From: Methanobacteriota archaeon
Lineage (GTDB): Archaea > Halobacteriota > Methanomicrobia > Methanomicrobiales > Methanoculleaceae
DNA length: 38,022 nucleotides
NCBI GenBank assembly: GCA_023393455.1
Contig: JAEWLJ010000026.1
Location: 1-38,022, forward strand
Direction of reading: 5' to 3'
Shown here: positions 1-7,192 of the stretch, one piece after another
Numbering within the stretch: position 1 is the stretch's first letter
Layout: each line of letters opens with the position of its first letter
Program-made: the position numbers and the translations under genes
The notes under the pieces: generated by a model
Seen by the model: only the letters and a program-made list of their open reading frames with translations
What the model was told of the DNA's origin: nothing
Databases searched by the model: none

Positions 1-22
1 GGCGATACCCGATGGGAAGCCG
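1..22 (-). repeat. Dispersed repeat family B, copy 1 (cut by window edge)
   Basis: Read on the minus strand this is CGGCTTCCCATCGGGTATCGCC, which matches the core of the family at 5948, 28877, 29101 and 37946. The window starts inside the element, so its real extent is unknown. Confidence 0.5.
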
Positions 23-274
23 TTTCACCCTCTTTGCCCAGGATAGAGAACAGAGGGGAGAAACCTCAGAGGTGGGTGTTCCGACCGGGGGGTAAGGGAC
101 GTTCAAGATCTTTTTCGGGATGACCTCCCTGGCAAGTGAGCAGACCCCCGGAACCTTAACCGAGGCGGACACCGGATACCGGACGCCTGCAGGGCCGTTA
201 GGCCGGACATGTGAAGGTTCCGGCGACGCCGGGCGTATGCTGGCGCTACAGTACGCGCCGATGGAATCGGTTAC
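23..274. other. Non-coding segment with a folded inverted repeat
   Basis: No credible gene is seen. The segment holds a perfect 10-bp inverted repeat, CCGGAACCTT at 148-157 and AAGGTTCCGG at 214-223. Inside it are two further hairpins: AGGCG/CGCCT at 163-167 and 184-188, and GGCC-GTTA-GGCC at about 193-204. Together these could form a three-way junction. A further GGCGC/GCGCC stem lies at about 242-260. I looked for SRP RNA and RNase P RNA consensus blocks and did not find them. The strand of any RNA is undetermined. Confidence 0.35.
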
Positions 275-673
275 CTATCCCTCATATGTCCTGACCTTCA
301 GCCCCGGAACGCGGGTGAAGTGACTGTCCCGTGTGACGATCTCGCCGTCGCCCGCGAGCGTGATTGCGGCAATCACCTCGTCGAAATCCCCGATCCGACT
401 TCCCCTTGCCTGGAGTTCGGCAGCGAGGGTGCCGAAGATCCGGTAGGTCTCCTCGGTGATCGGCAGTTCGATCAGCGCCCGCGTGATCGCTTCGACTTCC
501 CGGAGATTCGCCTGCACGGATGCTGAGAGGAACGCCCCGCGGTAGAGTTCGAGGGCGTTGATTGCGGTGGTTGCAAGGGGCAGCCCTTCTCGCTCCATCG
601 CCTTGAGTGTCCTCATCGCCTCCGGGTCATGTCGGATCAGGTCGATGAGGAACGATGTATCAAGCGTCGGCAT
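275..673 (-). CDS. PIN-domain (VapC-type) toxin RNase
   Basis: A 132-residue single-domain PIN protein, the usual VapC length. PIN toxins are Mg-dependent endoribonucleases that cut tRNA or rRNA. The acidic residues expected at the active site are visible: D5 in the opening TLDTSFLID, E42 in NALELYRG, D97/D99 in the GDFDEVIAA block, and D116 in VTRDSHF near the C-terminus. The ATG overlaps the end of the upstream antitoxin gene by 14 bp, the normal arrangement for co-translated toxin-antitoxin pairs. The RNA target cannot be told from sequence. Confidence 0.9.
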   Translation of the reverse strand: MPTLDTSFLIDLIRHDPEAMRTLKAMEREGLPLATTAINALELYRGAFLSASVQANLREVEAITRALIELPITEETYRIFGTLAAELQARGSRIGDFDEVIAAITLAGDGEIVTRDSHFTRVPGLKVRTYEG

Positions 674-899
674 CGAGGTCGACCTCTCGCATCGAAGCCT
701 TTCGCATCTCGCGCGAGGCTTCCGCGACCGAGTCAGCCAGCGCGGGGTTCGGCCCGAGTTCTTTGAGGATCTCCGAGAGTTTCTTCTTTGGCAGGGTATA
801 CTTCAGGATCACTTCGGAAAAACTCATGTTGGAGGGGCCTTTTAGCCGCGAGAGCCTCTCGTATGCGTCGTCGCTGATACTGATCGTCCTGGTTCCCAT
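660..899 (-). CDS. RHH-type (VapB-like) antitoxin
   Basis: A 79-residue protein that should bind both the PIN toxin and its own promoter. The N-terminal stretch MGTRTISISDDAYERLSRLK has the beta-strand plus helix pattern of ribbon-helix-helix antitoxins. The C-terminal half is charged and probably wraps the toxin. I start it at the ATG at 899: the longer reading adds CTYTYTG-like residues encoded by the tandem promoter repeats, which are unlikely to be protein. The stop lies inside the toxin start region. Which RHH subfamily it belongs to (VapB or the DUF217 group) is not certain. Confidence 0.82.
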   Translation of the reverse strand: MGTRTISISDDAYERLSRLKGPSNMSFSEVILKYTLPKKKLSEILKELGPNPALADSVAEASREMRKASMREVDLDADA

Positions 900-900
900 A

Positions 901-932
901 CCTGTGTATGTGTATGTGCATGTATTTAGATC
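901..932 (-). promoter_or_regulatory. Toxin-antitoxin promoter and probable operator
   Basis: On the minus strand a TATA-like CTAAATAC lies at about 924-931, some 25-30 nt before the antitoxin ATG, so the transcript is probably nearly leaderless. Between TATA box and ATG are short tandem repeats of the type ACATACACATACAC. Repeats at this place are a natural site for RHH autoregulation; that use is inferred. Confidence 0.5.
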
Positions 933-953
933 CTCCCGTCGCAAGAGGATCCT

Positions 954-2162
954 TCAAAACCTCACCAGCCCCCGTCTCCCTATCAGCATCCACCCTGCGA
1001 GACAGACAACCCCGACCGCCACGTTGATCGCCCCGAGGCCGAGGACGAGATTCTCCCCGGCAAGGAAGACGAGAACCATCCCGGCGCTGCCGAAGACGAG
1101 GCCCGAGCAGTTGATCAGGGCGGATGCGGAGCCGGTATCCTCCTCCTGCTGGTCAAGCATCAGGAACGCTCCGGGGGTACGCACGGAACTCCCCATCAGG
1201 GAGGCGGGGAAGAGGGGGAGGGCAAAGACGAGCGGTCCCAGGCTCCCGAAGAGAGAGACGAGGACGCCCCCGGCGATCATAACGGCGAATCCGGATGCGA
1301 CGATCGTCCTGCGGGGGATATGCCGGGAGAGCCAGAGGTAGAGGAACGGGCCGGCTATCAGGGCAATGGCGTTGAGGGCAAAGTAGAAACTGTACGCCTG
1401 CTCCGAGAGCCCGAACCCCTCCTGGTAGATGTACGACGAGGCGGAGACGAACGCCAGCGATGCGGTGCTCACGAGCGAGAATACGATGAGGAGCGAGGCG
1501 AAGCCGGGGTTCTTGAGCACCGTCCCGAGCCGGCGGACGGACTGCTTCATGGTGCCGGCATACCGCGAGGGGATGGTCTCCTGGAGGAGGAGGCCGCCGA
1601 CCATCGAGACGACCCCGATGAGGGCAAGCACCACGAAGAGGCCCCGCCACGATGTGTAGGGGAGCATGAATGCCCCGAGGACCGGGGCGACGGCGGGCGA
1701 GATGACGACCATCGACTGGACGATCGCAAGGACCGATTCCCTCTTTCGCCTGTCGTAGACGTCCTTGACCATCGCGGTCGCGACCGCAGCGGCGGCGCTC
1801 CCCCCGATTGCCTGGAGGACGCGGAAGCCGGTGAGGCTCCAGATATCCGGCGACGCGGCGCAGCCGATGCTTGCAGCGATGTAGAGCGCGAGCCCGGCAA
1901 GCAGGACGGGCCGGCGGCCGTATCTGTCGGAGAGCGGCCCCCAGAAGAGCAAGCCGAGGCTGAAGAAGAGGAAGAAGAGGATCAGGGTGAGGTTTGTCTC
2001 GCTCGCAGAGACACCGAAGTAGTCCCCCATGCCGGGGAGGGCGGGGAGGTAGAGATCGGTCGAGAGCGGCACAAAGGCGGAGAGCAGTGCGATAAGGACG
2101 ACAAGGCCGCGATCCCCGAGATACTTCTGAGTCTTCCGGGCGCTGCCGGGGGAGCGGTGCAT
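954..2162 (-). CDS. MFS multidrug exporter, Bcr/CflA type
   Basis: A 402-residue protein with about twelve hydrophobic segments, the size of drug:proton antiporters of the major facilitator superfamily. The Bcr/CflA subgroup is indicated by the first-helix motif STDLYLPALP (about residues 34-43) and the loop 2-3 signature GPLSDRYGRRPVLLAG (about 75-90), followed by GFRVLQAIGG in helix 4. Bacterial relatives export chloramphenicol, bicyclomycin and sulfonamides; the archaeal substrate is unknown. It is a single gene after the divergently spaced tRNA-Glu and shares no overlap with the toxin-antitoxin pair. No regulator lies beside it. Confidence 0.88.
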   Translation of the reverse strand: MHRSPGSARKTQKYLGDRGLVVLIALLSAFVPLSTDLYLPALPGMGDYFGVSASETNLTLILFFLFFSLGLLFWGPLSDRYGRRPVLLAGLALYIAASIGCAASPDIWSLTGFRVLQAIGGSAAAAVATAMVKDVYDRRKRESVLAIVQSMVVISPAVAPVLGAFMLPYTSWRGLFVVLALIGVVSMVGGLLLQETIPSRYAGTMKQSVRRLGTVLKNPGFASLLIVFSLVSTASLAFVSASSYIYQEGFGLSEQAYSFYFALNAIALIAGPFLYLWLSRHIPRRTIVASGFAVMIAGGVLVSLFGSLGPLVFALPLFPASLMGSSVRTPGAFLMLDQQEEDTGSASALINCSGLVFGSAGMVLVFLAGENLVLGLGAINVAVGVVCLAGWMLIGRRGLVRF

Positions 2163-2213
2163 GGTATCGTCTCTATCCAGGTGCAGAAATAGGCGTTTGC
2201 CCTTAGAACAGAA

Positions 2214-2288
2214 TGCTGCTATGGGGATTCGAACCCCAGTCGCAGGAGTGAGAGTCCTGCATGATTGGCCGGTCTACACTATAGCAGC
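2214..2288 (-). tRNA. tRNA-Glu (anticodon CTC)
   Basis: The minus strand folds into a complete cloverleaf. Acceptor GCTGCTA pairs with TAGCAGC and is followed by discriminator A. The anticodon stem CAGGA/TCCTG holds the loop CTCTCAC, giving anticodon CTC, which reads GAG. The T arm has GGTTCGAATCC. CCA is not encoded. There is no intron. Confidence 0.95.
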
Positions 2289-2326
2289 GCATTACACCAA
2301 CGTGCTCTAAATTATTGACCTTTATC

Positions 2327-2338
2327 GTATTTAAACCT
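2327..2338 (-). promoter_or_regulatory. TATA box for tRNA-Glu
   Basis: The minus strand reads GTTTAAATACG here, about 40-45 nt before the tRNA 5' end, in an otherwise AT-poor region. Confidence 0.5.
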
Positions 2339-2476
2339 GTCTTGCACCCTGCGTTCTCCGGCCGCCCGCCGGGCCAGGCAATCTGAACCCTTTACGGGTC
2401 GGAATTTTCCCTTCGCTCCCTGATTTCCATCACAGACACCAATAAGTAGCTTCCCCGCATACGTGTATCGGCAGCA

Positions 2477-3592
2477 ATGAGCAGTGTCGAAGAGCAGATA
2501 CGTGAACTTGAGGACGAGCTCAAGAATACCCCGTACAACAAGGCGACCTCGAAGCATATCGGTCGCATCAAGGCGAAACTCGCAAAAATTCGTGATGATG
2601 CGGTAGCCCGGGCCATGGCCTCCGCGGGCGGGGGCGAGGGCTACTCCGTGAAGAAGTCGGGAGACGCCACCGTCGTCCTGGTCGGTTTCCCGTCCGTTGG
2701 TAAGAGTACGCTGCTCAACAGGCTCACCGGCGATGATATCAGCGCGACGGCGGCCTATGCCTTCACGACCGTCTCCGTCATCCCGGGCTCGATGGAGCAC
2801 CGGGGCGCAAAGATCCAGATCCTTGATATCCCCGGCCTGATCGCCGGCGCCGCCATGGGCAAGGGCCGCGGGAAAGAGGTCATCGCCGTCGTCCGTTCCG
2901 CCGACCTGATCCTGGTCCTGGTCGACGTCTTCAACGAGAAGCATGTGGACGTCCTTCTCCGGGAACTCCACGACTCCGGCATCAGGATCAACCGCCCAAA
3001 ACCCGATATCACCATCAAAAAGGCCGGATCAGGCGGCATCCGGCTGAACACCGTCGGCGCCGTCGACCTCGATCTCGATGAGATCCGTGCAATCCTGGCC
3101 GAGAACAAGATCGTCAACGCTGACGTCCTGATTCGTAGCGATGTCACGCAGGACGACTTCATCGACGCAATGATCGGGAACCGCGTCTACGTCCCCGCGT
3201 TCATCGCGGTCAACAAGGTCGACCTGGTGGAAGAGAAGACCCGGGAGAAGATCGAGAGCGAGTTGACCGAACGGTTCGGCGAAGCGCCGATCATGGTGTC
3301 CGCGCACAGCGGCTACCACATCGAAGACCTCAAAGACGCCATATTCGAGAACCTGGAGTTCATGCGGGTCTACTTAAAGCCGGTCGGCGGCCCCGCAGAT
3401 ATGGACGAACCGTTGATCATCAGGAGCCCCGCAACGATCGAAGACGTCTGCAACCGCCTTCACCGGGACTTCGCCGACAAGTTCCGCTACGCAAAAGTCT
3501 GGGGCGACTCGGCCAAACACGACGCGCAGCGCGTCGGCATCACCCATCAACTCGCGGACGGGGACGTCCTCACCGTCGTCACCCGCCGCTGA
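2477..3592 (+). CDS. DRG-family GTPase with TGS domain
   Basis: A 371-residue archaeal DRG (developmentally regulated GTP-binding) protein of the Obg superfamily, thought to act on ribosomes or tRNA during translation. A basic helical N-terminus (about 1-55) precedes the G domain. G1 is GFPSVGKST at 70-78, G3 is DIPGL at 117-121 and G4 is NKVD at about 246-249. The HTH-like insert characteristic of DRGs lies between G3 and G4, and a C-terminal TGS domain (about 295-371) ends in DGDVLTVVTRR. Its stop overlaps the convergent trm1 stop by 14 bp. Confidence 0.93.
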   Translation: MSSVEEQIRELEDELKNTPYNKATSKHIGRIKAKLAKIRDDAVARAMASAGGGEGYSVKKSGDATVVLVGFPSVGKSTLLNRLTGDDISATAAYAFTTVSVIPGSMEHRGAKIQILDIPGLIAGAAMGKGRGKEVIAVVRSADLILVLVDVFNEKHVDVLLRELHDSGIRINRPKPDITIKKAGSGGIRLNTVGAVDLDLDEIRAILAENKIVNADVLIRSDVTQDDFIDAMIGNRVYVPAFIAVNKVDLVEEKTREKIESELTERFGEAPIMVSAHSGYHIEDLKDAIFENLEFMRVYLKPVGGPADMDEPLIIRSPATIEDVCNRLHRDFADKFRYAKVWGDSAKHDAQRVGITHQLADGDVLTVVTRR

Positions 3593-4694
3593 TCACTTCT
3601 TCGAGGACCGGAAGCGGCGCATCGGTCTTTATCGCCGTTCCCGAGTAGTGTGCGCGGCTTGCCTGGTAGCCGAGAGCCTGCAACCGCCCGATGACACTCT
3701 CGATCCCGGCAGGAGAGAGCCGCAGGCGTTTTGCGACGACGTGGTAGTCGTAGTGGCTCGACGTATCGAGTTCCTGGCGGCAGGTCGCGAGCAACCGCGC
3801 GATCCGCGTCCCGGTTCCGGCCGTGATGCCCGGAAGTGCTTCCTGCATCGCGGCAAGCGTCGTATCGTCGTTGATCCTCCCCGTCCAGAGTGGGCCGACC
3901 GGCACCAGATCTGCGCCGCAGATCGGGCACCTCCCGGGCTCCGGGAGCATCCCTGTCATCTCCGTCCGGTAGAGACAATCCCCGCACTGCATCACGTAAC
4001 CGATCCGCGCAAGCGTCCGGTCGGCCGCCGCCGCCCCATAGCGGATACGGAGGTGCAGCCGGTGGAAGTGCTCGTGCGCGTAGCAGAAGAGGGGGTCGAA
4101 GCCCCGGTCGTATTTGATCACCTCGCGCGCGACAAACCCGAGCAGCGTCCGGAGACCGACCTCAGCGTGATACTCGGTGTTTCTGGGGCGGGAGAAGTAC
4201 CGGCGCATACCGGCCTTCAGGTGCGCCCCGCAGAGCGGCGCGGTGTCGGTGGCAGTGACGAAGAGGTGCTTTGCGGCGCTCCGGGCCGCGGCGTCGACGA
4301 ACGGCGCCGGCGTTCCGAAGGGGTCGAGGTCGACCGTATCAAACCGCCTCTCACTCATCAGCGCGTTCGCGTCCGCCCGGGTCACCTCGGCGGCAAGACC
4401 CAGCGCCTCCACATTCTGCCGGATCAGGTCGACCGCCGTCTCGCTCCGGTCGTTGATCGTCACCGGTATCCCGACCTCGTGCGCCACCCGGAGCCCCCGG
4501 ACGCCGGACGCCCCCATGGCGTCGAGGTAACTCTCAGGCCGCAGGACAGAGAGCAGGAGGATGGTAGCGTCCCGGTTCATCTCCATGCGCGAGTTATAAA
4601 AGACCGGGCCGCTTCCCGGTGGGAACTGGAGGTGAGGATCCTGTCTGGGTACAAGAAAACGGGTTCTCCCTTCGGCAACCTCGACAACGTCCAT
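3579..4694 (-). CDS. trm1: tRNA (guanine26-N2)-dimethyltransferase Trm1
   Basis: A 371-residue SAM-dependent enzyme that dimethylates G26 at the junction of D and anticodon arms of tRNA. The N-terminus has VFYNSRMEMNRDATILLL (about 31-48), then the SAM-binding DAMGASGVRGLR at 58-69, and the catalytic DLDPFGTPAPF at 122-132 (the family's D-P-P-Y/F type motif). A zinc-binding pair, CGDC and CPICG, sits at about 240-262, followed by a C-terminal winged-helix-like domain. Length matches archaeal Trm1. It runs towards and slightly overlaps the DRG gene. Confidence 0.95.
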   Translation of the reverse strand: MDVVEVAEGRTRFLVPRQDPHLQFPPGSGPVFYNSRMEMNRDATILLLSVLRPESYLDAMGASGVRGLRVAHEVGIPVTINDRSETAVDLIRQNVEALGLAAEVTRADANALMSERRFDTVDLDPFGTPAPFVDAAARSAAKHLFVTATDTAPLCGAHLKAGMRRYFSRPRNTEYHAEVGLRTLLGFVAREVIKYDRGFDPLFCYAHEHFHRLHLRIRYGAAAADRTLARIGYVMQCGDCLYRTEMTGMLPEPGRCPICGADLVPVGPLWTGRINDDTTLAAMQEALPGITAGTGTRIARLLATCRQELDTSSHYDYHVVAKRLRLSPAGIESVIGRLQALGYQASRAHYSGTAIKTDAPLPVLEEVISGG

Positions 4695-4723
4695 GCTTCC
4701 CGAAAAGGTGGATGCTCGATACG

Positions 4724-4730
4724 CTTATAC
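4724..4730 (+). promoter_or_regulatory. TATA-like box for tRNA-Arg
   Basis: CTTATAC lies about 35-40 nt before the tRNA-Arg 5' end, the usual distance for an archaeal tRNA promoter with a short leader. Confidence 0.4.
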
Positions 4731-4764
4731 CTTCTTATGTGTAATACTCTTACTCCGAGGGTAT

Positions 4765-4839
4765 GGGCTTGTGGCCTAGTCCGGACATGGCGTCAGCCTC
4801 CTAAGCTGAATGTCGGGGGTTCAAATCCCCTCAAGCCCG
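4765..4839 (+). tRNA. tRNA-Arg (anticodon CCT)
   Basis: Acceptor GGGCTTG pairs with CAAGCCC, discriminator G. The anticodon stem TCAGC/GCTGA holds the loop CTCCTAA, so the anticodon is CCT, reading AGG. T arm GGGGGTTCAAATCCCC. CCA is not encoded, and a short T-run follows at 4840-4847. There is no intron. Confidence 0.95.
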
Positions 4840-4875
4840 TTGTTTTTCCAGATTCAACCCCGATAGACCATCGGG

Positions 4876-4884
4876 TTATTTATC
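4876..4884 (+). promoter_or_regulatory. TATA box for the prenyltransferase gene
   Basis: TTATTTATC lies about 30 nt before the ATG at 4913. No Shine-Dalgarno sequence is seen, so a nearly leaderless transcript is likely. Confidence 0.5.
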
Positions 4885-4912
4885 GTCCGCCATAAAACCT
4901 AACTCTTCGATA

Positions 4913-5752
4913 ATGAGCGCCTCCGCATACATCCGGATCACCCGCCCGCACAACGCCGTCGTTGCCGGCCTTACCGCGCTCATCGGCTACCTCATCGCCA
5001 CCGGGACGCTCACGCCGCCGTCGCTCCTGCTCGCCGTGATCGTCGCGCTCATCACCGCCGGCGGGAACGTCATCAACGACGTCTGCGACGTTGAGATCGA
5101 CCGGATCAACCGCCCCGACCGCCCCATACCGGCGGGGGAGATCAGCCTCGCCGGTGCAAGGGCGTATGCAGCGGCCCTCTTTGCCGGGGGCATCGCGCTT
5201 GCCACCCTGACACCGCCGCTCTGCCTTGCGATCGCCGTCATAAACTCTACCGTCCTCGTCGCCTACGCCGTCCTGCTGAAACGCATCCCCCTCCTCGGCA
5301 ACGTAGCCGTCGCCTACCTGACGGCGAGCGTCTTCCTCTTCGGCGGAGCGTTTGCGGGCATCGAGGGGGTCGTCCGGAACCTCTCGCTCGCGGCGATCAC
5401 GTTCCTTGCGACCATTGCACGGGAACTCCTGAAAGATGCAGAAGACGTCGACGGGGACGCGGCGGGGGGCGCACGCACCTTGCCCATGATCGTCGGCGTC
5501 CGGAGGACGGGGATCTTCGCGTTCGCCTGCGCCTGCGGCGCCGTGGTGGTGAGCCTCCTCCCCTCCGGCGACTGGTGGGGCCTCTTTTACCTCGCCGGCA
5601 TCGCGGTCGTGGATCTCGTCATCCTCTTCGGGGCTTTCCGGGGCCTTCAATGCACGACGCCGCGATGCGTCCGCGAGTCCAGTGCGACATCGATCCTGCG
5701 GGCGGGTATGTTCGCTGCGCTCGCGGTCTTTGCGATCGCCGCGGTGATATGA
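4913..5752 (+). CDS. Digeranylgeranylglyceryl phosphate synthase (UbiA family)
   Basis: A 279-residue integral membrane prenyltransferase of the UbiA superfamily. In archaea this enzyme adds the second geranylgeranyl chain to geranylgeranylglyceryl phosphate, forming the core of ether lipids. The first aspartate-rich motif NDVCDVEID is at 55-63, followed by the conserved NRPDRPIPAG. The second acidic motif, KDAEDVDGD, is at about 179-187. Around eight or nine hydrophobic helices are visible, and length fits the family (about 275-290). Other UbiA members are possible in principle, but the short form and the motifs fit this one best. Confidence 0.87.
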   Translation: MSASAYIRITRPHNAVVAGLTALIGYLIATGTLTPPSLLLAVIVALITAGGNVINDVCDVEIDRINRPDRPIPAGEISLAGARAYAAALFAGGIALATLTPPLCLAIAVINSTVLVAYAVLLKRIPLLGNVAVAYLTASVFLFGGAFAGIEGVVRNLSLAAITFLATIARELLKDAEDVDGDAAGGARTLPMIVGVRRTGIFAFACACGAVVVSLLPSGDWWGLFYLAGIAVVDLVILFGAFRGLQCTTPRCVRESSATSILRAGMFAALAVFAIAAVI

Positions 5753-5856
5753 GCGCGGGAACCCCGGTAGTTCAATATCTTCATCCGGCCGTCCCACTCA
5801 TCGCACTCCCGCCCGGCCCCTCTTCACACCTTCAGTGCTCGAACTCCGTCCTCTCA

Positions 5857-5896
5857 GGCCGTCTTCCCCCAATGGCAATACTCACCACGGTCCACT
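5857..5896 (-). repeat. Dispersed repeat family B, copy 2
   Basis: Minus-strand reading includes GTGGACCGTGG, then GTATTGCCATTGGGGGAAG. It aligns with copy 6 at 29101 (GTGGACCGTGG, GTATCGCCATTGGGGGAGG) apart from a 1-2 nt indel and a few substitutions. Confidence 0.6.
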
Positions 5897-5947
5897 GGAT
5901 GGGAAGATACTGAAAAAGGGTAGAGTCCCGGCTCACTCCCGGGACGA

Positions 5948-5990
5948 TGGCTTTCCCCTGGCTATCGCCATGCATTGCCCCCAGCCCGGG
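5948..5990 (+). repeat. Dispersed repeat family B, copy 3
   Basis: Contains TGGCTTTCCCC, then GGCTATCGCCATGCATTGCC and CCCAGCCC. This follows the order of the copy at 37946 (CGGCTTTCG, GGGTATCGCCATACACTG, CCCCGCCC). Confidence 0.6.
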
Positions 5991-6112
5991 TCGGCGAGGT
6001 GAGGGGTCGGCGGAGACAGGCCAACAAAAACAGATATGGCCCTGCAACGTTCGAACAATAGCACTGATAATTTTATCAGGTTGTGGGCCGAGCTGTTATT
6101 CAGGAGATCTTC

Positions 6113-6523
6113 ATGAAAGTTTACCGGCACGGGGACACATACATAGCACCAAAAGGTTCCTTTTTTGACGGAAACGTGAAGATAGACGGGAATTTCATCA
6201 CCCCCCCGGAGACGCATATCTGGGGCAATATGGTCGTTGCCGGCCGCCTCGAACTCGGGCCGGGTTCGACGGTCGGCGGGTTCGTTGAGGCCGACAGCAT
6301 CGTCGTCGGCCATGACGCCAGGATAAAAGGGCCGCTCAGGGTTCTCGAGACCGCCACCATCTGCGACAACGCGTGCCTCCATTCGGTCAAGGCGGGAGGG
6401 AACATCACCCTCCGGCCGGGGGTCAGGGTCGGTGCCGTGAACAGCGACGAGACGATCTTCGTCTACGGCAAGGTCGCCAGCGAGCAGTTATTCGGCAGGG
6501 CCGTGAAGGTCTACGGGGTCTGA
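6113..6523 (+). CDS. Bactofilin-like polymer-forming protein
   Basis: A 136-residue protein whose sequence is mostly short glycine- and valine-rich repeats of about six residues, as in GNVKIDGNFITPP, GNMVVAGRLELGPGSTVGG and GNITLRPGVRVG. This pattern makes a right-handed beta-helix, the fold of bactofilins, which polymerise into membrane-associated filaments in bacteria. I chose the ATG at 6113 because AGGAGAT lies 4 nt upstream; an ATG at 6083 would add ten poorly fitting residues. Whether it polymerises here is unknown; a hexapeptide acyltransferase is unlikely because no catalytic histidine pattern is seen. It overlaps the convergent DUF116 gene by 36 bp. Confidence 0.75.
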   Translation: MKVYRHGDTYIAPKGSFFDGNVKIDGNFITPPETHIWGNMVVAGRLELGPGSTVGGFVEADSIVVGHDARIKGPLRVLETATICDNACLHSVKAGGNITLRPGVRVGAVNSDETIFVYGKVASEQLFGRAVKVYGV

Positions 6524-7192
6524 TGGATGTTTGATGCCGAGCATAGCGGCATCCCTCACCCCGTTCCAGTCCGCTATCGTCTCCACGCACCCGTCTTTTA
6601 GGTTCACGACACCGAGAGCGACGATCCCTATCCGATCGGACATATCAATCCCATCTTTAACCTCCATGAGGCAGCCGACGCCGATGATCGCCCGCGGACG
6701 ATACTTCTTTGCCATCCGCTTGATGAACGTCGAGCCAGGGACGATGAAGACCCGGTAGCCGCGCCTCTCGAGCCACGCCGTGTTCTCCCCGACCAAACAC
6801 CGGCCGCAGTTGCGGCATTTGAGGCCTTCCGGCGTCAGGTTTGCCGGGCACTGCGCCGAGCGCAGGCATTGGGGCAGAAAGACCGCCCGCTGCTCCACGG
6901 GAGTCTCGGAGAAGGCCTTCGTGTTCATGGTGTTTCGAAGCGTTATGAAGAACGTGATGAGATCTTTGTCGTCCAGCCCGAGGAGTTTGCAGAACGCCTT
7001 CACGAGCCCCTCGAGGAGGACCATGCCGGGTATCAGGATCTGCGGCAAGTAGAACTTCCCCCGGGTGATCGAGGCGGCGGCGATGATAGCGAGACCAATT
7101 GCCGCAAGCAGCATCCCGAGTATGAGGAAGAACGTGACCTCTCCGATGAGGGTCATCACCTGGATCCAGATATCGGAGTCGAGGAAACTCAT
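6488..7192 (-). CDS. DUF116 membrane-anchored cysteine-rich protein
   Basis: A 234-residue protein with one strong hydrophobic segment at about 17-43, a second weaker one at 48-70, and a soluble C-terminal DUF116 domain. Cysteines at 109, 115, 126, 129 and 132 (pattern FLPQCL, CPA, CRNCGRC) plus C174 and C202 suggest an iron-sulfur or zinc site. The function of DUF116 is not known. It is the last gene of a four-gene operon: its ATG overlaps the stop of the MtnA gene by 4 bp. The association with a ferredoxin-flavin protein two genes upstream makes a redox role plausible, which is inference. Confidence 0.85.
   Translation of the reverse strand: MSFLDSDIWIQVMTLIGEVTFFLILGMLLAAIGLAIIAAASITRGKFYLPQILIPGMVLLEGLVKAFCKLLGLDDKDLITFFITLRNTMNTKAFSETPVEQRAVFLPQCLRSAQCPANLTPEGLKCRNCGRCLVGENTAWLERRGYRVFIVPGSTFIKRMAKKYRPRAIIGVGCLMEVKDGIDMSDRIGIVALGVVNLKDGCVETIADWNGVRDAAMLGIKHPSDPVDLHGPAE

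Larger units (their letters stand above)
5753..6112. other. Intergenic segment with two family B repeats
   Basis: No gene is seen in these 360 bases. They hold two oppositely oriented repeat copies (5857-5896 and 5948-5990) and the leader of the bactofilin-like gene, whose AGGAGAT Shine-Dalgarno lies at 6102-6108. Confidence 0.6.

Noticed and set aside
23..274. SRP RNA or RNase P RNA at the left edge
   Set aside because: The folded segment does not show the conserved helix 8 motif of SRP RNA or the conserved core blocks of RNase P RNA.
954..2162. The exporter as part of a defence or resistance island with the toxin-antitoxin pair
   Set aside because: No shared promoter, mobile element or integrase, and base composition resembles the flanking housekeeping genes.
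3648..4895. Plus-strand open frame of 415 codons over trm1 and tRNA-Arg
   Set aside because: It runs through a tRNA gene and mirrors Trm1; no family resemblance.
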